Source: Lachnospiraceae bacterium
GTDB lineage: Bacteria; Bacillota; Clostridia; Lachnospirales; Lachnospiraceae
Length of the DNA: 21,423 nt
Assembly: GCA_009774215.1 (NCBI GenBank)
Contig: VSNH01000053.1
Location: 1 to 21,423, forward strand
Reading direction: 5' to 3'
Shown here: one piece after another, positions 20,594 to 21,423 of the stretch
Position numbering within the stretch: position 1 is the first letter of the stretch
Layout of the letters: every line of letters starts with the position of its first letter
Position numbers and translations under genes: made by a program
Notes under the pieces: model-generated
Seen by the model: only the letters and a program-made list of their open reading frames with translations
Told to the model about the DNA's origin: nothing
The model's database searches: none

Positions 20594-21423
20594 CTACTCC
20601 CACCGATACCCAATCCCATACACCGTTTTAATCCGCTCCTGCGCGCCCAGCTTGTCCCGCAGACGTTTCACCGTGACGGACAATGTGTTTTCATCCACAA
20701 ACGCCGCGTCCACCGACCAGATACAATCCAAAAGTCGGTCTCTGGTCAGAGTAATCCCCCGATTTTCTATGAGAACCCGGAGCAGTTTCTGTTCGCTCTT
20801 GCTGAGTTCAATCTGCTCCTCCCCATGGCAAAACAACATCTTCGCAAAATGAAACTGATAGTCGCCGTCGGCAATCCAGCCCTCGCCGCTCCTTCCTGCA
20901 CCGCTCTCTGTCACATCACGACCCGTCATGCCGCCCACCGCATTGTCATCCCCCGTGTTGTCCGATACCGCCGCCATATGTCCGGCATCTGCCCCCGATA
21001 TGCCTTCCGTATCTACCGGCGAACCGTTTCGATCCCGGGACTCTGCCCGCCGAAGCTGGGTCGCCACCCGCGCCCGGAGTACCGCCAGACTGAAAGGTTT
21101 CGTAATATAATCGTCCGCCCCGGCTTCCAGACCTGCCACGATATCGGTTTCCATGTCGTTTGCCGTCAGCATGATCACGCACATGTCATATTTCGCCTTT
21201 ATCTGCTGCAAAAAATCAAAGCCGTTTCCGTCGGGAAGGTTCACATCCAGCACCACGAGGTCAAAAGCTGTCCGTGCAATTTCTCCTACTGCTCCTTGAT
21301 TCAGTTTTGCCGATGCACTTTCTCCCCCGTCAAGCAGCTTCTCCGCTTCCTGCAGGGTATGACAGCTCACTGTCTCCGTCTTCTCATTTTGCAGGGCGCG
21401 GCACAGACCGCTCGCAAGCGGAT
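20594..21423 (-). CDS. OmpR/PhoB-family response regulator, 5' end beyond the window, with unusually long linker
   Basis: Partial: the frame is open to the window edge and residues upstream of 21370 (LASGLCRALQNEKTET) are the expected start of a receiver domain, so the true start is past 21423. The phosphorylated Asp is in LVVLDVNLPDG (codon at about 21245-21247), with Thr in MLTAND and Lys in ITKPFS completing the receiver site. A winged-helix domain of the OmpR/PhoB class ends the protein (LSKSEQKLLRVLIENRG to VYGIGYRWE). Between them, roughly 20867-21037, is a Gly/Asp/Ser-rich low-complexity linker of about 57 residues, where relatives have about 5-15. A further insertion of about 12-15 residues (GGESASAKLNQGAVGE) lies within the receiver. 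It should control the ABC cluster downstream with the kinase at 18711-19631. Confidence 0.93.
   Translation of the reverse strand, partial: PLASGLCRALQNEKTETVSCHTLQEAEKLLDGGESASAKLNQGAVGEIARTAFDLVVLDVNLPDGNGFDFLQQIKAKYDMCVIMLTANDMETDIVAGLEAGADDYITKPFSLAVLRARVATQLRRAESRDRNGSPVDTEGISGADAGHMAAVSDNTGDDNAVGGMTGRDVTESGAGRSGEGWIADGDYQFHFAKMLFCHGEEQIELSKSEQKLLRVLIENRGITLTRDRLLDCIWSVDAAFVDENTLSVTVKRLRDKLGAQERIKTVYGIGYRWE

Overview
The window looks like chromosomal DNA of an anaerobic Firmicute, most likely Lachnospiraceae (Clostridia). The reasons are strong AGGAGG-type ribosome binding sites, sigma-A promoters, the gene families present (BlaI/M56 pairs, ComFB, CarD-like and CheC/CheX-like proteins, VanR/S-type systems with MacB-like ABC transporters, a TPR protein with an AAA-like end) and mid-range GC content. 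This assignment is inference from gene content, not from a marker-gene comparison. Nearly all genes lie on the minus strand; only comFB and tRNA-Lys are on the plus strand.

Layout, left to right. (1) 58-2342: a compact minus-strand operon of two secreted proteins flanking one cytoplasmic protein of unknown function. (2) 2494-4196: a BlaI-type repressor and an M56 (BlaR1-type) membrane metalloprotease whose outer domain is a short Cys/His-rich module, not a penicillin sensor. A dyad of the form CTAC-N6-GTAG sits in the blaI promoter and again at the start site of the secreted operon, so the repressor/protease pair probably controls both. (3) 4307-8959: glycogen branching enzyme glgB, and upstream of it a large TPR/acidic-linker/AAA-like protein whose nucleotide-binding motifs are degenerate. 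(4) 9150-10908: housekeeping rsmA (ksgA) and tatD. (5) 11193-11469: tRNA-Lys with a strong terminator, then the severed 5' end of a sugar ABC transporter ATPase gene. (6) 11758-13322: an ArsP_2-type metal exporter divergent from comFB, followed by a 166-bp palindromic element resembling a MITE. (7) 13319-15089: an ECF sigma factor and its probable membrane anti-sigma/sensor. (8) 15370-16866: a CarD-family regulator and a CheC/FliY-like phosphatase domain protein, separated by a structured non-coding stretch. (9) 16996-21423: a two-component/ABC cluster (response regulator running off the window, a COG3910-type ATPase, a histidine kinase, an ABC ATPase and an FtsX-type permease). The permease has lost its middle and is frameshifted, so the exporter is probably dead although its regulators look intact.

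The best candidate for an under-described system is region 1-2: an M56 protease with a possible metal- or redox-sensing Cys/His ectodomain, a BlaI repressor, and an adjacent secreted-protein operon that shares its operator. Second are the pseudo-AAA TPR protein and the palindromic element at the end of the anti-sigma gene. No CRISPR array, rRNA or intact transposase was found.
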